A DNA stretch of 47,857 nt from CAZFER01 sp964517495 (GTDB lineage: Bacteria > Hinthialibacterota > Hinthialibacteria > Hinthialibacterales > Hinthialibacteraceae): positions 1-47,857 of the forward strand of contig CAZFER010000050.1 in NCBI GenBank assembly GCA_964517495.1. Reading direction: 5' to 3'. Below, piece by piece: positions 32,929 through 41,452 of the stretch. The notes under the pieces are model-generated. The model was given only the letters and a program-made list of their open reading frames with translations. It searched no databases and was not told the DNA's origin. Positions within the stretch are counted from its first letter, which is position 1. Every line of letters begins with the position of its first letter. A program made the translations under genes and the position numbers.

Positions 32929-34029
32929 TTAATCTTCATCGGCTTCTTCGTCTTCGACATCAACAACATCCACAACATCGAGAACTTTTTCATCGCCTTC
33001 TTCTTCAAAATCCTCTTCCAACAAGGCGGGGACCATTTTTTCATCATCCGTTGAACCTGATTTCAACTGATTGAGATCCATGCCCAGATAAAGCTGATAT
33101 TTCGTGAGGACTTCTTTGATTTCGTTCAAGGATTTTTTACCGAAGTTCCGGTATTTCAACATTTCACTTTCTGTTTTGGTCACCAATTCACCAATGGTTT
33201 TGATATTGGCAGCTTTTAAGCAATTGTAAGCCCGAACAGAAAGTTCGAGTTCTTCGACACCTTTGGCCAAATAAGGATTTTCCATTTCCTCTTTGGATTC
33301 ACCCTTATCTTCAGGAATTTCATCTTCATCCGGAAAATGGATAAAGAGAAACAAATGATCCTTGAGGATTTTAGCGGAATACCCCAGGGCATTTTGCGGT
33401 GTGAGAGTACCATCGGTCCAAATTTCCATAATCAGACGGTCATAATCGGTGATATCACCAACACGAGCATTTTCCACCGAGTATTTTACCCGCTCAATCG
33501 GTGTGAAAATCGCATCAATCAAAATGGTATTAACGGGGTAGGAGTCGGCTTCTTTTCCCTGACGTTCAGCGGACACATAGCCCCGTCCCACATCCACATA
33601 CAATTCCATTTCAATTTGACCATCCTTGTCCAGGGTGGCGATATGGAGTTCCGGATTCATAATCTCTATATCCGAATTGGGTTCGATATCTGAAGCCTTC
33701 ACTTCACCTTCTTTATCTGATTGAAGGTATAAGGTCACAGGGCCATTGCGATGATTTTTAATTCTCAATCCTTTAAGATTCAAAATGATGTCGGTGACAT
33801 CCTCCACGACGCCTGGAATGTAAGAGACTTCTTGTAAAACCCCGTTGATCCGGACCGCTTTCACCGCCGATCCTTGGATGGATGAGAGGAGAACGCGTCG
33901 CAGAGAATTGCCCAGTGTTGTTCCAAATCCACGTTCCAATGGCTCGACTACGAATTTCCCATATCGGTCATTAGACGAACTCGAGTCCAGGTGAACGCGA
34001 CCGGGCATGACAACAGGTTTAAACTTCAT
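32929..34029 (-). CDS. rpoA: DNA-directed RNA polymerase subunit alpha
   Basis: This 366-aa protein has the N-terminal assembly domain (FVVEPLERGFGTTLGNSLRRVLL near 27-49, and GYVSAERQ) and the C-terminal domain that contacts UP elements and activators (LELSVRAYNCLKAANIKTIGEL, then RNFGKKSLNEIKEVL). It ends with an acidic tail of about 33 residues (EEDFEEEGDEKVLDVV... DEEADED), longer than in common bacteria. GGGGGAAAG precedes the ATG. A long 244-bp gap separates it from rpsD. Confidence 0.98.
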   Translation of the reverse strand: MKFKPVVMPGRVHLDSSSSNDRYGKFVVEPLERGFGTTLGNSLRRVLLSSIQGSAVKAVRINGVLQEVSYIPGVVEDVTDIILNLKGLRIKNHRNGPVTLYLQSDKEGEVKASDIEPNSDIEIMNPELHIATLDKDGQIEMELYVDVGRGYVSAERQGKEADSYPVNTILIDAIFTPIERVKYSVENARVGDITDYDRLIMEIWTDGTLTPQNALGYSAKILKDHLFLFIHFPDEDEIPEDKGESKEEMENPYLAKGVEELELSVRAYNCLKAANIKTIGELVTKTESEMLKYRNFGKKSLNEIKEVLTKYQLYLGMDLNQLKSGSTDDEKMVPALLEEDFEEEGDEKVLDVVDVVDVEDEEADED

Positions 34030-34273
34030 GGGATTCTTTCCCCCTTGGCTGCCTGATTAACAGAGTCTAGAATTCCATTCCATTTATTCATAGGTAAGGG
34101 CCGATTCATACGAGTGGTGGCACAGGGTAAAACGACATGGAAAACCTGATAATCGTTTGTCCCGCCAGGTTGATTCACTTTGGTTTTCACAGGCATTCAT
34201 TGTGAACCACTCTATAAATCAAAAAATAAATGAAATTTACGGAAATGGATCTGTGGCAGCATGATAGATTTTT
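34030..34273. other. Long rpsD-rpoA gap with possible 38-aa ORF
   Basis: This 244-bp gap is much longer than others in the cluster. On the minus strand 34084-34200 encodes a possible 38-residue peptide (beginning MNACENQSES) with only a weak GAGTGG upstream. The A/T-rich stretch 34210-34240 could hold an internal promoter for rpoA-rplQ, and the leader could carry control by S4. Neither is proven. Confidence 0.35.
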
Positions 34274-34903
34274 TTATTTTGAATACAACTCGACAATAAG
34301 TTGTTCGCGTACTGGAATTGCGATTTCTTCCACAGTTGGCAAACGAACCATTTTTCCTGTTAACGCTTCATCATCACGCATCAGCCACGGATAATTACCG
34401 ACCGAACGCCGTAATTGGATCGCTTCCGTCACAAAAGGTAATTCACGGCTTTTTTCACTAATGGTAATTTCCTGTCCGATCTTAACCAAAAATGAGGGGA
34501 TATTAACTTTTCGCCCCTGAACCTTGACGTGATTGTGGCGTACCAATTGGCGTGCCTGAGCACGCGAATTGGCGAATCCAAGACGATAGATCACGTTATC
34601 CAAACGGCGTTCCAACAGATGAAGCAGGTTTTCGCCGGTGATACCCCGCATACGATCGGCTTCGTGATAATAACGTCTAAACTGGCGTTCAAGAACACCA
34701 TAGGTACGTTTTGCTTTTTGTTTTTCCCGCAACTGCATGCCGAAGTCGGATTGTTTGGTTCCGCGCCGTTGGCCGTGTTGACCGGGAGGGTAGTTTCGTT
34801 TGTTGATAGGGCATTTGGCTGATAGACATTTTTTGCCCTTGAGCATTAATTTTATACCATCCGCCCGGCATAATTTACAAGCGGGTCCTCGATATCGAGC
34901 CAC
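34274..34903 (-). CDS. rpsD: 30S ribosomal protein S4
   Basis: This 209-aa protein binds 16S rRNA early in 30S assembly. MARYRGPACKLCR begins it, and cysteines at 9, 12, 26 and 31 form the zinc-binding version of the N-terminus. The S4 RNA-binding domain 'RLDNVIYRLGFANSRAQARQLVRHNHVKVQGRKVNIPS' is at about 97-134. In many bacteria S4 represses the alpha operon. It is 42 bp after rpsK. Confidence 0.98.
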   Translation of the reverse strand: MARYRGPACKLCRADGIKLMLKGKKCLSAKCPINKRNYPPGQHGQRRGTKQSDFGMQLREKQKAKRTYGVLERQFRRYYHEADRMRGITGENLLHLLERRLDNVIYRLGFANSRAQARQLVRHNHVKVQGRKVNIPSFLVKIGQEITISEKSRELPFVTEAIQLRRSVGNYPWLMRDDEALTGKMVRLPTVEEIAIPVREQLIVELYSK

Positions 34904-34944
34904 GTTAAATCCTCCTTGTCTTTCTCGATCTCGTCATTGGATTG

Positions 34945-35343
34945 CTATACACGTCGTCGTTGAGGTGGACGGCAACCGTTATGAGGAATCGGGGTAACAT
35001 CTTTGATCATTTTGATTTGCAAGCCTACGACTTGAAGAGCGCGAATTGCTGCTTCACGTCCGGATCCCGGTCCTTTGACATAGACTTCAACTTGCTGCAA
35101 ACCATGTTCCATTGCGCGGTTGGCGGCTTCTTGAGCAGTAATTTGGGCGGCATAAGGGGTACTTTTACGTGAACCTTTAAAACCGGTATTCCCCGCTGTT
35201 GCCCATGATAAGGTATTGCCAACCATATCTGTAATGGTCACAATGGTGTTGTTAAATGTTGCCTGAATATGAACCACCCCTCGAGGGACGTTCTTTTTGA
35301 CTTTCTTTTTTCCTCGGCCACCGCCTCGTGCAGCTCGTGCCAT
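34945..35343 (-). CDS. rpsK: 30S ribosomal protein S11
   Basis: This 132-aa protein is a platform protein of the 30S subunit. It has a basic Gly-rich N-terminus, GVVHIQATFNNTIVTITD, KGSRKSTPYAAQ and the C-terminal TPIPHNGCRPPQRRRV signature. It is in normal alpha-operon position between rpsM and rpsD. Confidence 0.98.
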   Translation of the reverse strand: MARAARGGGRGKKKVKKNVPRGVVHIQATFNNTIVTITDMVGNTLSWATAGNTGFKGSRKSTPYAAQITAQEAANRAMEHGLQQVEVYVKGPGSGREAAIRALQVVGLQIKMIKDVTPIPHNGCRPPQRRRV

Positions 35344-35382
35344 TATCTAAAACTCCTTGATTCAAAATAAAGGATAAATTTT

Positions 35383-35754
35383 TTATTTTTTCGCCCGTAC
35401 ACCAATGGTCCGGCGTGGTCCTTTACGTGTCCGTGCATTGGTTCGGGTACGCTGTCCCCGGCAGGGTAATCCCCGGCGATGCCTCAGACCGCGATAACAG
35501 CCGATATCCATAAGCCGTTTAATATTCATGTTGATTTCACGGCGTAAATCCCCCTCGACCATACATTCACGCTGAATAATAGTTGAAATACGGCTGACCT
35601 CTTCTTCGCTCAGGTCTTTCACGCGTATGCTTTCATTCACATTGGCGAGTTTCAAAATACGGCCTGAAAGGGTTTTACCTATCCCAAAAATATAGGTTAG
35701 ACCTATAACCACTCGTTTATCTCTAGGTAAATCAACACCGGCAATACGTGCCAC
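35383..35754 (-). CDS. rpsM: 30S ribosomal protein S13
   Basis: This 123-aa protein is in the 30S head and contacts the 50S subunit and P-site tRNA. It opens MARIAGVDLPRDKRVVIGL and has YIFGIGKTLSGRIL, the CYRGLRHRRGLPCRGQRTRTNARTRKG block and a basic tail (TIGVRAKK). Normal length and position after rpmJ. Confidence 0.98.
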   Translation of the reverse strand: MARIAGVDLPRDKRVVIGLTYIFGIGKTLSGRILKLANVNESIRVKDLSEEEVSRISTIIQRECMVEGDLRREINMNIKRLMDIGCYRGLRHRRGLPCRGQRTRTNARTRKGPRRTIGVRAKK

Positions 35755-35778
35755 GTTTGTTCCTCCTGAATTCTCTAT

Positions 35779-35892
35779 TTAGCCTTGTCGTTGTTTATGG
35801 CGGGGATTCTTGCAAATCACCCGGACTATGCCTTTGCGCCGAATCACTTTACAGCCTTCACAAATAGGTTTAACCGAGGCTTTCACTTTCAT
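35779..35892 (-). CDS. rpmJ: 50S ribosomal protein L36
   Basis: This 37-aa protein is encoded by a short frame between infA and rpsM. It reads MKVKASVKPICEGCKVIRRK, then GIVRVICKNPRHKQRQG. Zinc ligands C11, C14, C27 and H32 are all present, so it is the zinc-binding (C+) form. Length and position are canonical. Confidence 0.97.
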   Translation of the reverse strand: MKVKASVKPICEGCKVIRRKGIVRVICKNPRHKQRQG

Positions 35893-35950
35893 GATTTATC
35901 TCCTTGTATCCGAAACGGCTTCCGTGATTATTGATTCCGCACAATTTGGT

Positions 35951-36169
35951 TCAGGCCTGGCGGTACGTTATCCGTCCCCGGCTAAGATCGTATGGGGATA
36001 ATTCAACGGTAACCTCATCACCGGGCAATATACGTATATAATGCATACGCATTTTACCTGAAATATGTGCTAGTACCTTATGGCCATTTTCCAATTCCAC
36101 CCGGAACATGGCATTCGGCAATGTTTCGACAATTTTTCCTTTAACTTCAATGACATTTTTTTTAGCCAT
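35951..36169 (-). CDS. infA: Translation initiation factor IF-1
   Basis: This 72-aa single S1/OB-fold protein blocks the 30S A site during initiation. It has the family blocks GKIVETLPNAMFRVELENGH, VLAHISGKMR and YIRILPGDEVTVELSPYDL followed by GRITYR. It lies between map and rpmJ as in most bacteria. Confidence 0.98.
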   Translation of the reverse strand: MAKKNVIEVKGKIVETLPNAMFRVELENGHKVLAHISGKMRMHYIRILPGDEVTVELSPYDLSRGRITYRQA

Positions 36170-36215
36170 AGGTTTACGTCTCTATCTCTACCTTATCTCC
36201 AACTGCCAAAAACCA

Positions 36216-37013
36216 TCACGATGAAGCAGCAATATTCATTTCCTCTTCATCCGGAAGAACGATCCCTTTGGCGGACGTTAAAGTCGTTGGCCCTTCAGGA
36301 AGAATGGCCACCATATCTTCAACATGAACAGAAAGACTGCGATCTTTTGTAACCACTGTCCAACCGTCGTCCAGCACTTCCACCTCATGCTTCCCGATAT
36401 TAAACATCGGTTCGATGCAGATAACCAAGCCGGGTTTCAAGCGCGGTCCCATGCCTGGGGAACCAAAATTTGGTATCTGTGGGTCTTCATGTAACTGTTG
36501 TCCGACACCATGTCCAACGAAATCTCGAACAACCCCATACCCATAACGTCTAGCCAATGATTCTGTGGTAAATGAAATATCACCCACTCGTTTTCCCACT
36601 CTGGAAACATCGCAGGAACTTTTTAAGGCAAAATAAGCCCTTCTTAACAACATCTCCGCCTCATGGCTTATCTCACCGATGCCAAAACTGCGGGCGCAAT
36701 CTCCAATATACCCGTTATATTTCACTCCAACATCAAGGCTGACAATATCCCCTTCCTTTAACTTGCGGTCGGAAGGGAATCCATGAACCACTTGTTCATT
36801 AATCGAGCAGCATACTGTATATGGAAAACCGCGATAGCCTTTAAAGGCGGGTTTGGCGCCATGTTCTTTAATCGTTTTTTCAGCTAAGCGGTCTAATTCT
36901 ATTGTTGGCAAACCGGGCTGCGCCAAGTCAATCATCCTGTTTAGCACTTCCGATACCAAATCAGCGCTTTCTTGAAGCCGCTTTATTTCCTGAGATGATT
37001 TCAGAATGATCAT
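36216..37013 (-). CDS. map: Methionine aminopeptidase, type I
   Basis: This 265-aa enzyme removes the initiator Met from new proteins. Metal ligands are visible: Asp in VSLDVGVKYNGYIGDCARSF (two), His in FVGHGVGQQLHEDP, Glu in CIEPMF and Glu in HVEDMVA. The ATG at 37013 is used. A GTG two codons upstream is also possible and the ribosome site is weak for both. It usually follows adk in this cluster, but adk is absent here. Confidence 0.96.
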   Translation of the reverse strand: MIILKSSQEIKRLQESADLVSEVLNRMIDLAQPGLPTIELDRLAEKTIKEHGAKPAFKGYRGFPYTVCCSINEQVVHGFPSDRKLKEGDIVSLDVGVKYNGYIGDCARSFGIGEISHEAEMLLRRAYFALKSSCDVSRVGKRVGDISFTTESLARRYGYGVVRDFVGHGVGQQLHEDPQIPNFGSPGMGPRLKPGLVICIEPMFNIGKHEVEVLDDGWTVVTKDRSLSVHVEDMVAILPEGPTTLTSAKGIVLPDEEEMNIAASS

Positions 37014-37238
37014 ATGCACCCACGTGCTGAAAAGCCCGGAAATCCTTTCTTACTAATAACGATGAATCCTCCAAAACATAAAATTCATCAATATAAACTG
37101 GCCTCATGACTTTCATAACCTGTATAAGATCACCCCTAAGTTCAATCATTTCAGATGATGACCTCAAATTCTTGGCAACATCCCAAAACCAAAACATATA
37201 TTTTAATATAAATACAACAATTAAACAATAGTAGAGTC
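37014..37238. other. secY-map gap, no adk; possible small ORF
   Basis: About 225 bp separate secY from map, where adk normally lies. On the minus strand the A/T-rich part near 37195-37235 could be a promoter. An ORF (36961-37197, 78 aa; or 62 aa from an inner ATG at 37149) contains 'GDLIQVMKVMRPVYIDEFYV' and overlaps the start of map. It matches no family I know, and I do not claim it as a gene. Confidence 0.35.
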
Positions 37239-38597
37239 TTACATGCCTGAACGTCCCCGAATACGGCCACGTCGGCGGAATCCATCGTAATTGCGTACTC
37301 GTAAATGGTTTTCAATTTGGTTGACGGTATCAAGCGCAACCCCAACCACAATAATGATGGAGGTTCCACCCATCAATCCGGCAATGGATTGGGGAATTTG
37401 CATGGAGCGCTGCATAATGTCAGGCATGACAGCCACCGCAGCCAAAAAGATAGCACCAGCTAATGTTATTCGGTTTAATATTCGCGTTAAATATTCTTCT
37501 GTTCGTTTCCCGTGACTGTAACCAGGAATGGTTGATCCATATTTTTGTAAATTTTCCGCCACATCTTTCGGGTTAAATGTAATAGCGGTATAGAAATAGC
37601 AGAAGAAAATGATTAGAGTGACGTAGATAATCGAATAGATAACCATACCAGGTTGGAGATTGTCACTCAACCATTCAAATATGTTAAAAACCCATCCAAA
37701 GGTCTCATGGCCCTGGAGAGGGGTGGTGAAGTTCAAGAAAAAGGCGGGGAGGGTTAAAATAGCCGCTGCAAAGATAACGGGGATAACGCCCGCCGTATTA
37801 ATTCGCAGAGGGAGATAAGCATTACTTTGCGAACCATACATACGTCCCCCTCGAACCATACGCCCACGTTTAATGGGTACTCTGCGTTGCCCGTATTGAA
37901 TAATAACAACTCCCGCTATCACCACGATCAAGACGAATATGGTTACCAGAGCCTTTAGTGGTGTAAAGGTAGGTTCTTCCATGGCTAGCAGGGTATACCC
38001 TTGTGATACCGCTTCTGGTATTCGGGCGACAATATTGGCGAAAATAATCAGAGAAATTCCATTTCCAATTCCGTGTTCGGTAATCAACTCGCCCATCCAC
38101 ATGATGACCATGGTTCCAGCGGTCATCGACACCATGCACATGAAGCGAAATACCCATCCAGGTTCATACACAATGTTTCCCCAATACTGGGCATTTTCAA
38201 GTGAGAAAGAGAGCAGGAAGGACTGGAACATGGTAATTAACACTGTTCCATATCGCGTATATTGGGTAATCTTTTTACGCCCTTCCTCACCTTTCTTTGA
38301 CAGTTCTTCAAGGTAAGGTGAGGTAACCGTCAGCAATTGCAAGATAATCGACGCACTGATATAAGGCATGATCCCCAATGCAAAAACAGAACATTGAAGA
38401 AATGCTCCACCGGCGAACAAATCAATCAAGTTAAACAAATCAGATCCTTGGCGGGAGCTGTTTTGCAATTCAATTGGATTAATGCCAGGAATAGGCACAC
38501 TTTGTCCAATTTGCAGCAGGGCAATAATCGCTAATGTAAAGATAACCCGGCGTCTCAAATCAGGTATACGGAATATGTTAACAATCGCATCGATCAT
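37239..38597 (-). CDS. secY: Protein translocase subunit SecY
   Basis: This 452-aa protein is the channel of the Sec translocon. Ten transmembrane helices are apparent. Family blocks include the N-terminal IFRIPDLRRRVIFTLAII, LFAGGAFLQCSVFALGIMPYISASIILQLL, GIGNGISLIIFANI, and QYGQRRVPIKRGRMVRGG in the cytoplasmic loop that contacts ribosome and SecA. It is in normal spc-operon position after rplO, but is followed by a gap instead of adk. Confidence 0.98.
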   Translation of the reverse strand: MIDAIVNIFRIPDLRRRVIFTLAIIALLQIGQSVPIPGINPIELQNSSRQGSDLFNLIDLFAGGAFLQCSVFALGIMPYISASIILQLLTVTSPYLEELSKKGEEGRKKITQYTRYGTVLITMFQSFLLSFSLENAQYWGNIVYEPGWVFRFMCMVSMTAGTMVIMWMGELITEHGIGNGISLIIFANIVARIPEAVSQGYTLLAMEEPTFTPLKALVTIFVLIVVIAGVVIIQYGQRRVPIKRGRMVRGGRMYGSQSNAYLPLRINTAGVIPVIFAAAILTLPAFFLNFTTPLQGHETFGWVFNIFEWLSDNLQPGMVIYSIIYVTLIIFFCYFYTAITFNPKDVAENLQKYGSTIPGYSHGKRTEEYLTRILNRITLAGAIFLAAVAVMPDIMQRSMQIPQSIAGLMGGTSIIIVVGVALDTVNQIENHLRVRNYDGFRRRGRIRGRSGM

Positions 38598-38616
38598 TGT
38601 TATTGATTTTTCCTAT

Positions 38617-39108
38617 TCAATTGGCAGCTGGTTCCGTGGTTTCGGTGTCGATAGAATCATTCTTTTTCGATTGGATTACGATATGAACTTCTCCACCGGC
38701 CTGTTCGATTTTTGCTTTCGCAGATTGGCTGAATGCATTGGCATAAACGATCAATTTCCGGTCCAAATCACCTGAACCCAAAATTTTTACCGGGCGATCC
38801 ACATGTTTGATAAATCCTTCGGCTTTAAGAGCAGCCGGATCTACAGTTTGTCCGTCCTCATATTTTTTCAGAGCCAACACATTAACAATTTGTATGTTGT
38901 TAGGTTTCAGGCTTTTGAAGCCTCGTTTGGGAACACGGCGCTGCAAAGGCATTTGTCCGCCTTCAAACCAGGCACGGCTTTTGAATCCCGAACGAGAACG
39001 TTGGCCGTTATGGCCTCTGCCGGCGGTTTTACCGTTACCTGAACCAGGGCCACGTCCAACCCGTTTTTTCTTTTTCTTTGGCGGTGCTTGCAATTCTCCA
39101 ATATGCAT
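38617..39108 (-). CDS. rplO: 50S ribosomal protein L15
   Basis: This 163-aa protein has the Gly/Arg-rich start GRGPGSGNGKTAGRGHNGQR, then FEGGQMPLQRRVPKRGF and the C-terminal globular part with AFSQSAKAKIEQAGG. The tail (SKKNDSIDTETTEPAAN) is slightly longer than usual. It lies between rpmD and secY. Confidence 0.98.
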   Translation of the reverse strand: MHIGELQAPPKKKKKRVGRGPGSGNGKTAGRGHNGQRSRSGFKSRAWFEGGQMPLQRRVPKRGFKSLKPNNIQIVNVLALKKYEDGQTVDPAALKAEGFIKHVDRPVKILGSGDLDRKLIVYANAFSQSAKAKIEQAGGEVHIVIQSKKNDSIDTETTEPAAN

Positions 39109-39133
39109 AATTCACTCACTTGTTTTCGTGTGT

Positions 39134-39322
39134 TTATTGTTCGATTTCTTTAACGTCAACCATAAATTCGATTTGTTTGATCATCCCTCGAATTTGGGGA
39201 GTGTCCTTTTTGATAACGGATCGATTAGGACGCTGTAACCCCAAAGCCTTGGCGGTTTTACGGTGTTTAGGGACTCGGCCGATCAAACTTCTAACTAATG
39301 TGATTTGCAATTGATTGCCCAT
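39134..39322 (-). CDS. rpmD: 50S ribosomal protein L30
   Basis: This 62-aa protein has the short L30 pattern: LQITLVRSLIGRVPKHRKTA, KALGLQRPNRSV and IRGMIKQIEFMVDV. Its ATG shares a base with the rpsE stop (TAATG), so translation is coupled. Confidence 0.97.
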   Translation of the reverse strand: MGNQLQITLVRSLIGRVPKHRKTAKALGLQRPNRSVIKKDTPQIRGMIKQIEFMVDVKEIEQ

Positions 39323-39834
39323 TATCCAAGAATCTCCTTGGGATCTTTACCTCGCATTTTGGCGACCGAATGCAGGTCTTTTAGTTCTTTCAGTCCTTGA
39401 ACCGTGGCTTTGACGATATTCAAGGCATTGTTTGTACCCAGTGATTTGGTGAGAATATCGCGAATACCCGCCACTTCAACAATGGCGCGAACCGGTCCAC
39501 CGGCGATAACACCCGTTCCACGGCTAGCAGGTTTTAACAACACTTTACCCGCGCCGTATCGGGCAAACACTTCATGGGGTATGGTGGCTCCCACCATGGG
39601 GATGGTGAAAAGTTCTTTTTTGGCGCGTTCGATAGCTTTTCGAATGGCATCTGCCACTTCGCCCGCTTTACCGAAACCAATACCGACCGTACCATTTTCG
39701 TCACCAACCACAACCAGGGCGCTGAAGCTAAAACGCCGGCCACCTTTAACAACCTTGGCCACGCGATTCACATGAATCACGCGCTCCTTCATATCTTTAT
39801 CACTTTGTTTTTTTAAGTCGAGTATTTCTACCAT
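39322..39834 (-). CDS. rpsE: 30S ribosomal protein S5
   Basis: This 170-aa protein has the S5 RNA-binding domain (ERVIHVNRVAKVVKGGRRFS, FSALVVVGDENGTVGIGFGK) and the C-terminal part with RGTGVIAGGPVRAIVEVAG and ILTKSLGTNN. It acts in decoding fidelity and mRNA unwinding. It lies after rplR and overlaps rpmD by one base. Confidence 0.98.
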   Translation of the reverse strand: MVEILDLKKQSDKDMKERVIHVNRVAKVVKGGRRFSFSALVVVGDENGTVGIGFGKAGEVADAIRKAIERAKKELFTIPMVGATIPHEVFARYGAGKVLLKPASRGTGVIAGGPVRAIVEVAGIRDILTKSLGTNNALNIVKATVQGLKELKDLHSVAKMRGKDPKEILG

Positions 39835-39864
39835 GTCTTCAATTCCTTGTAGGCATCCAACTGT

Positions 39865-40230
39865 TTAAAATTTCAAACCGCCTTCTCGAGCCCCATCGGC
39901 CAGTGCGGCAACACGGCCATGGTAAATGTATCCACCACGATCAAACACAATTTTGGAAATGCCCTTTTCCGTCAGTCTTTGCGCAATCATTTTTCCTACT
40001 GCTTTGGAGATTTTGCATTTCCCGGATATTTCACCTTCGATGGGGGGCAAATCATGATGGCGGCTGCTGGCATGAGCAATTGTCGTGCTGGACAAGTCAT
40101 CAACCGCCTGCGCATAAATATGATTCAAACTGCGATAAACGCATATCCGGGGGCATTCAGCCGTCCCAAAAATTTTCTTTCTAACGCGTCGATGCCGCCG
40201 AATCCTGGAAGCTTGTCTGTACTTTTTCAT
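39865..40230 (-). CDS. rplR: 50S ribosomal protein L18
   Basis: This 121-aa 5S rRNA-binding protein has a basic N-terminus (RIRRHRRVRKKIFG), RICVYRSLNHIYAQAVDD, AVGKMIAQRLTEKGISKIVF and the C-terminal DRGGYIYHGRVAALADGARE block. Normal length and position. Confidence 0.98.
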   Translation of the reverse strand: MKKYRQASRIRRHRRVRKKIFGTAECPRICVYRSLNHIYAQAVDDLSSTTIAHASSRHHDLPPIEGEISGKCKISKAVGKMIAQRLTEKGISKIVFDRGGYIYHGRVAALADGAREGGLKF

Positions 40231-40256
40231 GATAATAAATCTCTTCTATTTAAAAA

Positions 40257-40793
40257 TTAGACGTTTTTCTTACCCACTTTACGGCGCACATATTCATCCT
40301 CATAACGGACACCTTTCCCTTTATAGGGTTCGGGAGGACGAAATGAGCGAATTTTGGCTGCTGCTTCGCCTAATACCTGTTTATTAATACATGTTAGTGT
40401 TATTTCCACATTTTTTTCCACGCTGGCAGATACCCCTTCGGGCAATTCGTATTTAATGGGGTGAGAATAACCAAGTTCCAAGGTCAAAATATCACCTTGA
40501 ACCGAAGCACGATAGCCAACACCGGTAATAAGCAATTTACGTTGAAATCCGGTGGTTACTCCGGTAACCATATTAGCCAGCAAGGCTCGGGAGGTCCCGT
40601 GCAGTGCACGGTTCTTACGTTCGTCATCCGGTCGTTCCACGAGCAAGGATTGATCTTCCAGCCGAATGCGGATCGGTTCAGGGACAGAAAAATCCAACTC
40701 ACCTTTAGGGCCTTTTAAAGTGACATGCTGATTGGCGATGTTCACTTCCACGCCGGATGGCAAATTTATAGGTTGTCGTCCAACTCGTGACAT
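40257..40793 (-). CDS. rplF: 50S ribosomal protein L6
   Basis: This 178-aa protein has two L6 domains. It opens MSRVGRQPINLPSGVEV and has VTLKGPKGELDF. In the second domain come VEKNVEITLTCINKQVLGEA and the signature RPPEPYKGKGVRYEDEYVRR. It lies between rpsH and rplR. Confidence 0.98.
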   Translation of the reverse strand: MSRVGRQPINLPSGVEVNIANQHVTLKGPKGELDFSVPEPIRIRLEDQSLLVERPDDERKNRALHGTSRALLANMVTGVTTGFQRKLLITGVGYRASVQGDILTLELGYSHPIKYELPEGVSASVEKNVEITLTCINKQVLGEAAAKIRSFRPPEPYKGKGVRYEDEYVRRKVGKKNV

Positions 40794-40823
40794 GGTTTCA
40801 CTCTCTCAATTCATCTATAAAAA

Positions 40824-41222
40824 TTAGTAAATTTTACACAGAATTTCGCCGCCAATACCCTGGTTGCGCGCATCTCTTCCACTCATCAATCCTCGTGAGG
40901 TCGACAAGATGCATATACCGAGTCCTCCCAAAATACGAGGGATGGAATCTTTATTGGCATATGCGCGAACACTGGGCCGGCTGACACGTTCGATTTTGGT
41001 AATCACCCGTTCCTGTCTTGGGCCGTACTTTAGATAGACACGAATCATTTTGTGTCCGCGTTCTTCAACAACGCGGTAACTGCGTATATATCCTTCTCGC
41101 TTAAGAATATCCACAATCCCCAATTTAAGTTTGGAGGCGGGGATTTCGACTTTTTCTTTTCTCGCCGAGTTGGCGTTTCGGATCCGTGTCAGAAGATCCG
41201 CAATTGGATCAGTCACAGGCAT
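40824..41222 (-). CDS. rpsH: 30S ribosomal protein S8
   Basis: This 132-aa protein opens with TDPIADLLTRIRNANSARKE, then ASKLKLGIVDILKREGYI and the C-terminal STSRGLMSGRDARNQGIGGE signature. In E. coli S8 also represses the spc operon near the L5 gene. Its position just downstream of rpsN is canonical. Confidence 0.98.
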   Translation of the reverse strand: MPVTDPIADLLTRIRNANSARKEKVEIPASKLKLGIVDILKREGYIRSYRVVEERGHKMIRVYLKYGPRQERVITKIERVSRPSVRAYANKDSIPRILGGLGICILSTSRGLMSGRDARNQGIGGEILCKIY

Positions 41223-41251
41223 CGCTTATAAGCTCCTTCGTCTCTAAAAAA

Positions 41252-41437
41252 TTACCAGCTGGACTTGGTCATTCCAGGGATATAACCCTGCAAAGCCAGT
41301 TCGCGTAAACACACACGGCATAGTTCGAAGCGGCGGTAAACCCCTCTCGCACGGCCACATCGCCGGCAGCGGGTATAGTCACTTACTTTATGTTTGTGGC
41401 GCCGTGATGCTTTAATGATTAAACTTTTCTTAGCCAT
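41252..41437 (-). CDS. rpsN: 30S ribosomal protein S14, type Z (zinc-binding)
   Basis: This 61-aa protein is the short zinc form of S14. Two CxxC pairs (CRRCGRARGVYRRFELCRVC) bind zinc, and LRELALQGYIPGMTKSSW ends the protein. Together with C+ forms of S4 and L36 it shows that the cluster encodes zinc-dependent versions only. Confidence 0.98.
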   Translation of the reverse strand: MAKKSLIIKASRRHKHKVSDYTRCRRCGRARGVYRRFELCRVCLRELALQGYIPGMTKSSW

Positions 41438-41452
41438 ACCAGGCTCCTTATC

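Noticed and set aside
36961..37197. 78-codon minus-strand ORF between secY and map
   Set aside because: It overlaps the start of map, matches no family I know and has no clear ribosome site. Kept only as a note on the gap.
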